Made by a program: the position numbers and the translations under genes. Below are positions 1 through 5,615 of a stretch of 5,615 nt of DNA, one piece after another (the stretch's first letter is position 1; each line of letters opens with the position of its first letter). The stretch covers positions 1 through 5,615 of the forward strand of contig JAQGOD010000514.1 of NCBI GenBank assembly GCA_028293775.1, in the 5' to 3' direction. Source of the stretch: Gammaproteobacteria bacterium (GTDB taxonomy: Bacteria; Pseudomonadota; Gammaproteobacteria; Steroidobacterales; Steroidobacteraceae). Below the pieces are notes generated by a model. That model saw only the letters and a list, made by a program, of their open reading frames with translations. It searched no databases and had not been told where the DNA came from.

Positions 1-162
1 CTGCAGTGCACCGCTGATATCCAACGGGCGAATGTCGACTCGGTCGGCCGTGGCGGCGAGATTTGGCTGCGCTTTAGTTCCCTGCTCATCCGGCGTGGCG
101 ACGCCCGGCGTGGCGACGCCCGGCGCACCGGACTCCGGCGCGGGCAATTTGGTGATGTCCAT
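1..162 (-). CDS. Unrecognised protein, N-terminal 54 codons only (runs off left edge)
   Basis: The frame opens with ATG at 162-160 and stays open to the window edge, so only the first 54 residues are visible. They begin MDITKLPAPESGAPG, continue through VATPGVATPDEQGTK and end near VDIRPLDISGALQ. I do not recognise the family. The N-terminus has no signal peptide or membrane segment. It is rich in Pro, Ala, Gly and Thr and looks disordered up to about residue 40; a folded part may begin near VDIRPLDI. Residues 13-24 (APGVATPGVATP) are encoded by the repeat that also occurs inside the dsbD-like gene. The start lies 14 bp after the stop of the upstream hydrolase, which suggests a fourth operon member. 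No clear Shine-Dalgarno sequence precedes it, so the start is provisional. That the frame is real is inferred from its position and from the same repeat being read in the same frame in dsbD. Confidence 0.55.
   Translation of the reverse strand, partial: MDITKLPAPESGAPGVATPGVATPDEQGTKAQPNLAATADRVDIRPLDISGALQ
91..127 (-). repeat. GVATP-encoding tandem repeat, copy 1 (two 15-bp units plus flanks)
   Basis: On the minus strand this is TGCG, then two exact copies of the 15-bp unit CCGGGCGTCGCCACG (at 108-94 and 123-109 in plus coordinates), then CCG. All 37 bp are a perfect inverted match to 4417-4453, and the match breaks on both sides. It lies in frame in the left-edge gene and encodes APGVATPGVATP. 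Each unit contains an imperfect palindrome, GGCGT-CGCC-ACGCC, able to form a 5-bp stem with a 4-base loop. Confidence 0.9.
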
Positions 163-176
163 GAGGCGGGGCAGCT

Positions 177-959
177 TTAGTGCGCCGGCAGGTGCCGATT
201 AACCAGCGCGGCCATTCGATCAGTCGCGGCTTGAAACAAGTCCATACCCAGATCCGGCAAGTCCACATAGATGGCGCTGCTTTTGAGCAGCGGCTTCACG
301 CGCTCGGTTTGCTCGAAGATGTCGTCATGCGGCGCGAACACGGTCAGCGGCGATTTCAGGCTTTTCAATTTTTTATCGATGGCGTAGCCGCAGGCGGCGC
401 GAAAGGCCGCACCTGGATTGGCCGCCAGCACGTGTTCCACGAAACCGCGATGTACGTCGGCGAGATCATAAGGGGCCTGGCGAAAGGCAAGGCCGCCGCG
501 CCAAGCGGCGAGCACATGCCCTCCCTCCGTTGCCGGACGCAAAGGCTGCTCGATGTATTTCTCCAGCTGCCGCTGCTGCTCTTCGGCGGTGAACAGAGGC
601 ATGCCCACCGCCACGAGCCGGCGCACCTGGGATCCTAGCTGATGTGCAATCTCGATCGCTTCGATGGAGCCGGTATGCACTCCCAATAAATCGATCGGAC
701 CTTGCATGCCCGCTGCCTTGAGGCCGTCCACGGTCGCCTGCGCGTATTGCTCCAAGGACATAGCCCAGGGCGGCGCGTCGGAAAAGCCATAGCCCAAGCG
801 GTCAGGCGCGTGCGTCGGCCTTTCCAATTTCTCTTGCAGCGCTTCCCACATCGCGCCGGAGCGCGGCGACATGTGCAGCAGCACCAACGGCACGCCCTTG
901 CCTTCATGGCTGCGCAAATGCAGCTGTCCGAAGCGAGTCGGGTAGATACGACGGATCAT
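177..959 (-). CDS. Alpha/beta-hydrolase-fold protein with a degenerate catalytic triad
   Basis: This 260-residue protein has the length and order of motifs of a single-domain alpha/beta hydrolase. A strand ending VLLHMSPRSG (residues 26-35) is at the oxyanion-loop position, where most members have HG. PDRLGYGFSD (52-61) is the usual D-x-x-G-x-G-x-S motif, and LLGVHTGS (91-98) is at the nucleophile elbow. In that elbow the Ser/Asp/Cys expected at the centre of G-x-S-x-G is His95. The C-terminal region, where the catalytic His normally sits, reads DLGMDLF (236-242), with Met239 at the likely His position. An acidic candidate remains at Asp212/Asp213 in APHDDIFEQT. The protein may therefore be a non-hydrolytic or altered-chemistry member; I recall His-Thr-Gly elbows in some bacterial relatives, but this is not checked. 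There is no signal peptide, so it is probably cytoplasmic. Its ATG follows the stop codon of the upstream hydrolase with no gap, implying translational coupling. Substrate unknown. Confidence 0.9.
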   Translation of the reverse strand: MIRRIYPTRFGQLHLRSHEGKGVPLVLLHMSPRSGAMWEALQEKLERPTHAPDRLGYGFSDAPPWAMSLEQYAQATVDGLKAAGMQGPIDLLGVHTGSIEAIEIAHQLGSQVRRLVAVGMPLFTAEEQQRQLEKYIEQPLRPATEGGHVLAAWRGGLAFRQAPYDLADVHRGFVEHVLAANPGAAFRAACGYAIDKKLKSLKSPLTVFAPHDDIFEQTERVKPLLKSSAIYVDLPDLGMDLFQAATDRMAALVNRHLPAH

Positions 960-1871
960 TTAATGCGCATCCAAAAACGCTTCTATCTTCGGCGCGACCG
1001 ATTCCGGACGTTCGATGTGCAGCATGTGCCCGGCGCCCGCGATGCGGGCAACCTCGAAGCCCGGATAGGCCGTACGCAATGCCTCCATCGTGCCGTCATT
1101 CCCGAGGCGTTTCAAATAGTCGGATTCCTCGCCGATCATCATGAGCGCAGGAGCACGAATCCCGCCCCAGGTCGCCTCGGCGTCCTCGCGCTTGTAAAGA
1201 ATCGGATTCACCCAATGATGGCGCGGATCGGCCGCCAAGCGCACGCGCAGATCTTTATCCGCCGTTCCCCAAATGCGCGCGATGAATGCGGCGGCGCCTG
1301 GCGGAAACCGCGGGTAGCGCAGTCGAATGATGGCGGTTAGCTGCTCGAAGGAATCGTAGCTCTTTTCAATCGCCGGCCGTTTGATTTGATCGAGCCACTT
1401 GCGCATTCGCGCCGGCGCCTCTTTCGGAACCGTACGCGCAAGTCCGAATCCCTCCAGATTGACGAGACAGCGCACCCGCTCGGGCCGGAGGCCCGCATAA
1501 AGGTTCGCGATATTTCCGCCCATGCTGTGGCCGACGATGCACGCAGGAGAGTCAGGCGAAATCTGATCCATCAAGGCATCCAAGTCGCCTAAGTAATCAG
1601 GGAAGCTATACCCCTCCTGCGGCCACTCGCTGCGGCCGAATCCGCGCCAGTCAGGCGCAAAGACAGGCCAATCCTTCTTGAAGGCATCGACGATGAACTG
1701 AAAAGTCTCTCCGGCATCGAGCCAGCCGTGCAACAGCAACAGCGGCGGTTGCGGCCCAGGCTCCGGTCCCCAGCAGGTCACATGCATCGCAAGACCCCGT
1801 GCTCTCAAGGTCGCGTGCCGCGGTTTGCGCAGCGCTTGGTACGCCGTGCTATCCAATTCGAGACCACTCAT
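960..1871 (-). CDS. Alpha/beta hydrolase with intact Ser-Asp-His triad
   Basis: The product is a 303-residue serine hydrolase of the alpha/beta fold, beginning MSGLELDSTAYQ. The motifs are complete: LLLLHGWLDAGETF (44-57) with the HGW oxyanion loop, APDWRGFGRSEWP (72-84), the nucleophile elbow VGHSMGGN (113-120) with Ser116, a probable acid Asp251 in IGEESD, and catalytic His282 in GAGHMLH. A helical cap lies between about 140 and 235. There is no signal peptide. The substrate cannot be read from the sequence; esterases, lactonases and haloalkane-dehalogenase-like enzymes share this layout. The frame is open further upstream, to an ATG at 2051, but that extension is antisense-like, Arg-rich sequence inside the ilvA coding region. 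The ATG at 1871, 2 bp after the ilvA stop, gives a normal family N-terminus. Tight spacing to ilvA and to the next hydrolase supports co-transcription. Confidence 0.93.
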   Translation of the reverse strand: MSGLELDSTAYQALRKPRHATLRARGLAMHVTCWGPEPGPQPPLLLLHGWLDAGETFQFIVDAFKKDWPVFAPDWRGFGRSEWPQEGYSFPDYLGDLDALMDQISPDSPACIVGHSMGGNIANLYAGLRPERVRCLVNLEGFGLARTVPKEAPARMRKWLDQIKRPAIEKSYDSFEQLTAIIRLRYPRFPPGAAAFIARIWGTADKDLRVRLAADPRHHWVNPILYKREDAEATWGGIRAPALMMIGEESDYLKRLGNDGTMEALRTAYPGFEVARIAGAGHMLHIERPESVAPKIEAFLDAH

Positions 1872-1873
1872 AG

Positions 1874-3403
1874 TCAGCCGGCCAAAAACAGCTTGTATGC
1901 CGCGTTCTCGGTTTCCTCCGTGTACGCGTACTGCAGCTCGTTGAGGTGCAGTAGAAAATCGGTCACGGTTTCTGCGGGAACCTGAATGCCCGCGAGCACG
2001 CGGCCGTGATCCGAGCCGTGATTGCGGTAGTGGAATAAGCTCACGTTCCACTGCATGCCGACCGCTTGCAGAAACCTCAGCAGCGCGCCCGGACGTTCAG
2101 GGAATTCGAATCGGTAGAGCCGCTCGTCCGCAAGACCGCGCGCGTGACCGCCCACCATGTAGCGCACATGCAGCTTGGCCATCTCATTGTCGGTCATGTC
2201 GCGGGCGATGAAGCCGGCATTGGTGATGAGCGCCAGCAACGCGTCACGCTCGGACTTTCCCTGGCTGAGTGACAGGCTGACGAACACCTGTGCGGCTTTG
2301 ACATCGGAATAGCGGTAATTGAACTCAGTCACGCTGCGTTTCCCCAAGAGCTCGCAAAAGCGCAAGAATGATCCGGGCGCTTCCGGCATTTGCACCGCAA
2401 ACAGGGCTTCGCGTTGCGCACCAATGTCCGCACGTTCGGCCACATAGCGCAGCCGGTCAAAATTCATGTTGGCGCCGCAGTTCACCGCGATCAGCGTGCG
2501 GTCGGTGCAATTTTCGCGCGCCACGTACTTCTTGATGCCGGCCACAGCCAGGGCACCCGCCGGTTCGGCAATGGAGCGCGTGTCTTGGAAAATGTCTTGG
2601 ATCGCCGCGCAGATCTGATCCGTGGTGACGAGCACGATCTCATCGACGTATTGGCGGGCAAGACGAAATGTTTCCTCGCCGACGCGCCGCACCGCCACGC
2701 CGTCGGCGAACATGCCGACCCGATCCAGGGTGACGCGCTTGCCGGCGCGCAGCGATTCGTACATGCCGGGCGACTCTTCCGGCTGCACGCCGATGATCTT
2801 GATGCGCGGATACAAAGATTTTGCATACGCAGCAATGCCCGCAATCAGGCCCCCGCCGCCCACCGGGACAAAAATGGCATCGATGGCATCGCCGTGGCGC
2901 TGGCGCAGAATCTCCATGGCGATCGTGCCCTGACCGGCGATGACGTCGGGATCGTCGAAGGGGTGCACGAACACCAAATTTCGTTGCCGGCCGAGTTCAG
3001 TGGCATGTTCGTAGGCATGATCGTAATCATCGCCGTGCAAAATGATCTCGCCGCCCAGATCCGCAACCGCCTGCACCTTTATATCCGGGGTCGTTCGGGG
3101 CATGACGATGAGCGCAGGGATTCCCCGAGTTCGGGCAGCCAGCGCAACGCCTTGCGCGTGATTGCCGGCGGATGCGCATATGACCCCGCGCTGGGCGCTG
3201 ATGGCCGATAATTGCGCGATTTTGTTGTAGGCGCCGCGAATTTTGAACGAAAACACCGGCTGAAGGTCTTCACGTTTGAACAATACGTGATTGTTCAGAC
3301 GCCGCGACAACCGCGGTGCGGCTTCCAACGATGTTTCAATGGCGACATCGTAGACCTTGGATTTGAGAATCCGATCGACGTAGTTTTCTTGGATGAGCGG
3401 CAT
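1874..3403 (-). CDS. ilvA: Threonine ammonia-lyase (threonine deaminase), biosynthetic two-ACT type
   Basis: This 509-residue PLP enzyme converts L-threonine to 2-oxobutanoate and ammonia, the committed step of isoleucine synthesis, in the cytoplasm. The catalytic domain covers about 1-325. Lys54 in FSFKIRGAYN forms the PLP Schiff base, SAGNHAQG (78-85) is the substrate loop, and GGGGLIAG (182-189) binds the PLP phosphate. VNCGANMNF (307-315) places Cys309 where E. coli IlvA has the Ser that contacts the pyridine nitrogen; other fold-type II dehydratases use Cys here. Two ACT-like modules follow (about 333-405 and 428-500), including HVRYMVGG and RLYRFEFPERPGALLRFL; in the family these bind isoleucine and valine for feedback control. 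The length is close to the 514 residues of E. coli IlvA, and the C-terminus YKLFLAG is family-typical. It appears to be the first gene of a leftward operon with two hydrolases. No strong Shine-Dalgarno sequence is seen before the ATG at 3403, but no better start exists. Confidence 0.97.
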   Translation of the reverse strand: MPLIQENYVDRILKSKVYDVAIETSLEAAPRLSRRLNNHVLFKREDLQPVFSFKIRGAYNKIAQLSAISAQRGVICASAGNHAQGVALAARTRGIPALIVMPRTTPDIKVQAVADLGGEIILHGDDYDHAYEHATELGRQRNLVFVHPFDDPDVIAGQGTIAMEILRQRHGDAIDAIFVPVGGGGLIAGIAAYAKSLYPRIKIIGVQPEESPGMYESLRAGKRVTLDRVGMFADGVAVRRVGEETFRLARQYVDEIVLVTTDQICAAIQDIFQDTRSIAEPAGALAVAGIKKYVARENCTDRTLIAVNCGANMNFDRLRYVAERADIGAQREALFAVQMPEAPGSFLRFCELLGKRSVTEFNYRYSDVKAAQVFVSLSLSQGKSERDALLALITNAGFIARDMTDNEMAKLHVRYMVGGHARGLADERLYRFEFPERPGALLRFLQAVGMQWNVSLFHYRNHGSDHGRVLAGIQVPAETVTDFLLHLNELQYAYTEETENAAYKLFLAG

Positions 3404-3520
3404 CGACGGCTACATTAGCTGAAGCGGCCGCCTAGCGGTATTGCCGGCCATACTGTGAGACGTTCCACACCCCGTGGGGGCAGCCCGCTCTTCCCGGGGC
3501 TTAATTCGGTACGATAGGGT
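3404..3520. promoter_or_regulatory. Divergent intergenic region between ilvA and dsbD-like gene
   Basis: These 117 bp must hold the start signals for both divergent units. No convincing -35/-10 pair is visible on either strand. For the rightward gene, TACGAT at 3510-3515 matches four of six -10 consensus bases and ends 5 bp before the ATG, but there is no good -35 about 17 bp upstream. For ilvA the best -10-like hexamer is TAATGT (3417-3412, minus strand), also weak. Small inverted repeats are present: CCAC/GTGG (3465-3468 with 3474-3477) and AGCCC/GGGCT (3482-3486 with 3497-3501). Neither is followed by a T-run, and no leader peptide rich in branched-chain codons that would indicate attenuation is seen. 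Confidence 0.4.
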
Positions 3521-5615
3521 ATGCGCGCACTGAAGATTTGGCTTTTCTCGCTATTTTTGTCGACCTCGCCGGCAGTCTTTGCACTGTCGGGGAATAGCGT
3601 CGCCACCGATAACGTCAAAGCGCGGTTGGTGAGCGAAGTCAACGCCGTGGGGCCCGGACAGACTTTCTGGGTCGCATTGGAACTCGATATCCGCGACGGT
3701 TGGCACACCTATTGGCGCAATCCCGGAGACTCCGGCCAAGCGACCAATCTTAAGTGGGAGCTCCCGCGGGGATTTACCGCCGGCGACATTGTCTGGACCA
3801 CGCCGCATCGCTTCGACATCGCGCCGCTCGTGAACTACGGTTATGCCAAGCACGCGGTGCATTTGGTGCAGATCACGGCACCTAAGGACTTGAAAGCGGG
3901 CACGCCCGCGGGCGCTCCTCTGACCTTATCGGCCAAGGCCGGGTGGCTGGTCTGCTCGGATGTGTGCATCCCGGAAAGCGCGGATTTGCAATTGAAATTG
4001 CCGCAAAGCGCTCAAGCGGGCAGCCTCGATCCGGCGGCATCCTCCCTATTTACCGCAGCACGCAGCGAGCTGCCCACCACGCAACCAGCGGTGACTTCCG
4101 CCCGAATTCAGGGTGATCAGCTGATCATCACCTTGAGCCGCGAATGGGGCCCGATACTCTCGCAGATCAAAACGCTGGCGTTCTTTCCCTACGATGAGGG
4201 CAGCATCGAGTATGCCGCTCCCCAAAAACTGACCCGCTCGCAGGATTCGGTCGAGCTGGCGATGAAGATTGGCTATCAGCCGCCCAAGGCCGGCGCCATT
4301 CGCGGCGTTTTGGTCGCAACCGAACAGAATGCTGCGCAGTCCGATACCGTTCCTATCGAGATTTCCGCCGATTTTTCCGGTGTCGGCGCGGACCAGGTCA
4401 AGGCCGGGCCACGCTTTGCGCCGGGCGTCGCCACGCCGGGCGTCGCCACGCCGCCGACGCAAACGAATAAGTCTCCGGAGCATTCGCTCATTGTCCTGAT
4501 GCTGCTCGCCATTGCGGGCGGTTTGATCTTGAACCTGATGCCCTGCGTGTTTCCGGTGCTGTCGATCAAAGCCATTAACGTCGTCGAGCAGGCCAAGAAA
4601 GATCCTGGCGCCGTGCGCACCAAGGGTTTGGTATTCGCCGCCGGCGTGATCGGCTCCATGCTGTGCCTCGCCGCCGTGCTGCTGGCGCTGCGTGCCGGCG
4701 GTGAGGAAATCGGCTGGGGTTTCCAATTGCAGTCGCCGTTGTTTGTTACCTTGATGATTTATTTGCTGCTCGCGGTCGGCTTGAATTTGTCGGGCGTGTT
4801 CGAAGTGGGCGGCGGCCTAGCAGGCGTCGGTGACGGACTCACGCATGGCGAAGGTTATAGCGCGTCGTTTTTCACCGGGGTGCTGACCACGCTGGTGGCT
4901 ACGCCATGCACGGCGCCGTTCATGGCTGCCGCGGTGGGCGCTGCCCTGACCCAGTCCGCAATCAACGCCTTGTGCATTTTTGCGGCGCTCGGATTAGGAC
5001 TGGCGTTGCCGTATGTGCTGTTGTCATTTGCGCCCTGGATGCGTCGCGTGCTGCCGAAGCCCGGCGCGTGGATGGACACGTTGAAGCAGGTTTTCGCCTT
5101 TCCCATTTATGCATCCGCCGCCTGGTTGCTCTGGGTGCTTTCGCACGAAACCTCATCTTTCGGGCTGGGCGCCGCCTTGGCCGGCACGGTGCTGATCGGT
5201 CTGGCCGCATGGGCGTACCAAAAGTCCTCATCGAGTTCAGGCGGAAGTAGAGTCACCGTGCTTGCCACCGCCGTCGCAGCGGTACTCTTGGCGATCATTC
5301 TGCCGGTGCGCTTCGCCGACGTGGCGGCGGCGGCTCCCGGCGCGGCGAGCGGCGATCCCGCGCAAGCCAAGCAGGGCACGGATGAGTGGCAGCCCTACAG
5401 TGCGGCACGCGTCGCCGAACTTAGCGCCGCGGGTCGTCCATTGCTGGTGAACTTCACCGCAAGCTGGTGTTTGACCTGCCTGGTCAATGAGCGCAACGCG
5501 TTCTCCGATTCGGCTGTTCAAGAGATTTTTCGTGAAAAGAAAGTGACGTTGATGAAGGGGGACTGGACCAACCGAGATCCCGCCATCACGCACGCGCTGG
5601 CGGCCTTCGGGCGCG
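3521..5615 (+). CDS. dsbD: DsbD/ScsB-like thiol:disulfide interchange protein (3' end cut by window)
   Basis: In this family the protein moves electrons from cytoplasmic thioredoxin across the inner membrane to periplasmic disulfide partners. The visible 698 codons show the three expected parts. A signal peptide (1-21, LFLSTSPAVFA, cleavage probably after AVFA) leads a periplasmic domain with WHTYWRNPGDSG near residues 65-76 and Cys145/Cys149 in WLVCSDVCIPE. After a Pro/Thr linker with the GVATP repeat (301-311), about eight membrane segments span 322-597, including the paired redox cysteines Cys342 (LMPCVFP) and Cys463 (ATPCTAP). A thioredoxin-like domain begins near 620 with Cys650 and Cys653 in SWCLTC. 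The CSDVC spacing and the WCLTC motif resemble the ScsB-like branch more than E. coli DsbD, so the symbol is approximate. An in-frame TAG at 3515-3517 fixes the ATG at 3521 as the earliest start. An AGGG sits only 1 bp before it, too close for a normal ribosome site. Confidence 0.93.
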   Translation, partial: MRALKIWLFSLFLSTSPAVFALSGNSVATDNVKARLVSEVNAVGPGQTFWVALELDIRDGWHTYWRNPGDSGQATNLKWELPRGFTAGDIVWTTPHRFDIAPLVNYGYAKHAVHLVQITAPKDLKAGTPAGAPLTLSAKAGWLVCSDVCIPESADLQLKLPQSAQAGSLDPAASSLFTAARSELPTTQPAVTSARIQGDQLIITLSREWGPILSQIKTLAFFPYDEGSIEYAAPQKLTRSQDSVELAMKIGYQPPKAGAIRGVLVATEQNAAQSDTVPIEISADFSGVGADQVKAGPRFAPGVATPGVATPPTQTNKSPEHSLIVLMLLAIAGGLILNLMPCVFPVLSIKAINVVEQAKKDPGAVRTKGLVFAAGVIGSMLCLAAVLLALRAGGEEIGWGFQLQSPLFVTLMIYLLLAVGLNLSGVFEVGGGLAGVGDGLTHGEGYSASFFTGVLTTLVATPCTAPFMAAAVGAALTQSAINALCIFAALGLGLALPYVLLSFAPWMRRVLPKPGAWMDTLKQVFAFPIYASAAWLLWVLSHETSSFGLGAALAGTVLIGLAAWAYQKSSSSSGGSRVTVLATAVAAVLLAIILPVRFADVAAAAPGAASGDPAQAKQGTDEWQPYSAARVAELSAAGRPLLVNFTASWCLTCLVNERNAFSDSAVQEIFREKKVTLMKGDWTNRDPAITHALAAFGR
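4417..4453 (+). repeat. GVATP-encoding tandem repeat, copy 2, inside the dsbD-like gene
   Basis: TGCG is followed by two exact copies of CCGGGCGTCGCCACG (4421-4435 and 4436-4450) and CCG. It is a perfect inverted match to 91-127. It is read in frame as APGVATPGVATP (residues 300-311) in the linker between the periplasmic domain and the first membrane segment of the DsbD-like protein, where an insertion should be tolerated. Relative to the coding strand it has the same orientation and frame as copy 1 in the left-edge gene. Confidence 0.92.

Noticed and set aside
1..6. CTGCAG at the exact window start, read as a cloning junction
   Set aside because: A single 6-bp site fits the continuing open frame and there is no vector sequence; it is likely coincidence.
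91..123. A CRISPR-like or satellite array at the left edge
   Set aside because: There are only two directly adjoining 15-bp units with no spacers.
702..1340. A 212-codon plus-strand open frame across the two hydrolases
   Set aside because: It crosses two well-supported genes on the other strand, is rich in Arg and His, and has no recognisable motif.
1872..2051. A 60-residue N-terminal extension of the first hydrolase, starting at an ATG at 2051
   Set aside because: It lies wholly within the ilvA coding region in another frame, is Arg-rich and has no family similarity; the ATG at 1871 gives the normal N-terminus.
2390..3211. A 273-codon plus-strand open frame opposite ilvA
   Set aside because: It is antisense to a fully conserved IlvA; the long open frame is expected from high-GC codon use.
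3465..3501. Inverted repeats in the intergenic region read as a terminator or ilv attenuator
   Set aside because: Stems are only 4-5 bp, there is no following T-run on either strand, and no leader peptide with Ile/Val/Leu codons is seen.
91..4453. The inverted 37-bp copies read as terminal inverted repeats of a transposon
   Set aside because: The interval holds only housekeeping-type genes and no transposase, both copies are internal to coding frames, and no target-site duplication is visible.
4046..4726. A 226-codon open frame on the minus strand opposite the dsbD-like gene, with an RRGDARRGDARR stretch
   Set aside because: The composition is that of an antisense shadow in GC-rich DNA, and the repeated peptide is only the reverse reading of the GVATP repeat. 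The sense strand is a clear membrane protein.

Overview
The window is gene-dense, GC-rich bacterial DNA (roughly 60% G+C by eye). It fits a proteobacterium, most likely a gammaproteobacterium: the threonine deaminase is the long two-ACT type that resembles Escherichia coli IlvA along its whole length, and a ScsB/DsbD-type thiol:disulfide interchange protein stands next to it. Finer placement is not possible from the sequence alone.

Layout. A 117-bp intergenic region (3404-3520) separates two divergent units. Leftward on the minus strand is a tightly packed apparent operon: ilvA (1874-3403), an alpha/beta hydrolase with an intact catalytic triad (960-1871, 2 bp after the ilvA stop), a second alpha/beta-hydrolase-fold protein with a degenerate triad (177-959, start codon directly after the preceding stop), and the first 54 codons of an unrecognised gene (1-162, 14 bp further on) that leaves the window. 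Rightward on the plus strand is a large dsbD/scsB-like gene (3521 to beyond 5615). It has a signal peptide, a periplasmic domain, eight predicted membrane segments and a C-terminal thioredoxin-like domain that is cut by the window end.

Roles. IlvA makes 2-oxobutanoate from threonine for isoleucine synthesis. The two hydrolases have no visible link to that pathway; their role is unknown and only co-transcription is implied. The DsbD-like protein would carry reducing power from the cytoplasm to the periplasm.

The most unusual feature is a short repeat. A 37-bp sequence built on two tandem copies of a 15-bp unit occurs at 91-127 and, as a perfect inverted copy, at 4417-4453. Each copy lies inside a different reading frame, and both encode the identical peptide APGVATPGVATP in a linker-like stretch. 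The unit is an imperfect palindrome, so its reverse complement also encodes GVATP repeats in one frame. This looks like an in-frame dispersed repeat family and is the best candidate here for something undescribed.
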